Both the position numbers and the translations under genes were made by a program. Positions 63,943-64,000 of a stretch of DNA of 64,000 nt are shown here, in pieces. Position 1 is the first letter of the stretch, and each line of letters begins with the position of its first letter. This DNA is from Novosphingobium album (ex Liu et al. 2023) (GTDB lineage Bacteria > Pseudomonadota > Alphaproteobacteria > Sphingomonadales > Sphingomonadaceae). Below the pieces are notes generated by a model. That model was not told the origin of the DNA and ran no database searches. It worked only from the letters and a program-made list of their open reading frames with translations. The stretch spans positions 62,001 to 126,000 of the forward strand of contig NZ_JARESE010000047.1 in NCBI RefSeq assembly GCF_029076845.1, in the 5' to 3' direction.

Positions 63943-64000
63943 GGGACGACCTCCAGTTTGCCGTCGGTTCCCCCTTGCCGGCGGCTCTAATTATGGCGGG

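Noticed and set aside
1..64000. tRNA, rRNA, insertion sequence or integrase genes
   Set aside because: None was recognised by eye; a tRNA scan and transposase search would be needed to exclude them fully.

Overview
The window looks like high-GC alphaproteobacterial DNA, most likely from the Sphingomonadales. The signs are a MucR/Ros-type regulator, a cyoABCD-SURF1 operon, a FUSC/DUF1656/HlyD/NodT efflux operon, a large cyclic-glucan synthase and an F-type transfer operon that includes an S26 peptidase and a DsbC-like protein, an arrangement familiar from sphingomonad plasmids. This assignment is inference; there is no rRNA or other marker gene here.

Region 1 (1-14.4 kb) is respiratory and stress genes: the 3' end of a histidine kinase, the bo3-type quinol oxidase operon cyoABCD with a SURF1 assembly factor, a divergent MHS-type transporter, then an alpha/beta hydrolase-OsmC fusion, Dps, two universal stress proteins (USPs), a glycine-zipper lipoprotein, a YdcH-like peptide, an HdeD-like membrane protein, a decayed YetF-like gene and an NTF2-like protein.

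Region 2 (14.6-27.9 kb) holds a Bax-inhibitor-1 family protein, three overlapping or closely spaced unknown genes, a MucR-like regulator, a four-gene efflux operon (FUSC, DUF1656, HlyD, NodT-like outer membrane factor), a cupin plus quinol-dependent nitric oxide reductase pair, and a set of small poorly known genes including an SGNH-hydrolase-like protein.

Region 3 (27.9-52.9 kb) starts with an AT-rich stretch rich in palindromes and then small accessory genes: a duplicated membrane module flanking a HIRAN-like gene, a DUF1173-like protein, a lytic transglycosylase, an HTH protein and a ribbon-helix-helix-like protein. A nearly uninterrupted F-type type IV secretion operon follows: traA-L-E-K-B-dsbC-V-C-x-trbI-peptidase-W-x-U-trbC-N-F-H-G. 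No relaxase (TraI) or coupling protein (TraD) is present, so the element extends beyond the window or is incomplete. Between the ribbon-helix-helix gene and traA is an array of GGGCA-NNN-TGCCC palindromes on an exact 22-bp period, the most notable unexplained DNA structure in the window.

Region 4 (52.9-64 kb) carries an L,D-transpeptidase, a small membrane protein, a 2,802-residue cyclic beta-1,2-glucan synthase and a tandem USP-domain protein directly upstream of it.

Taken together, the window reads as a conjugative element or plasmid segment lying among envelope, low-oxygen, nitric-oxide and general stress functions. Whether the stress genes are cargo of the same element cannot be decided from this window.
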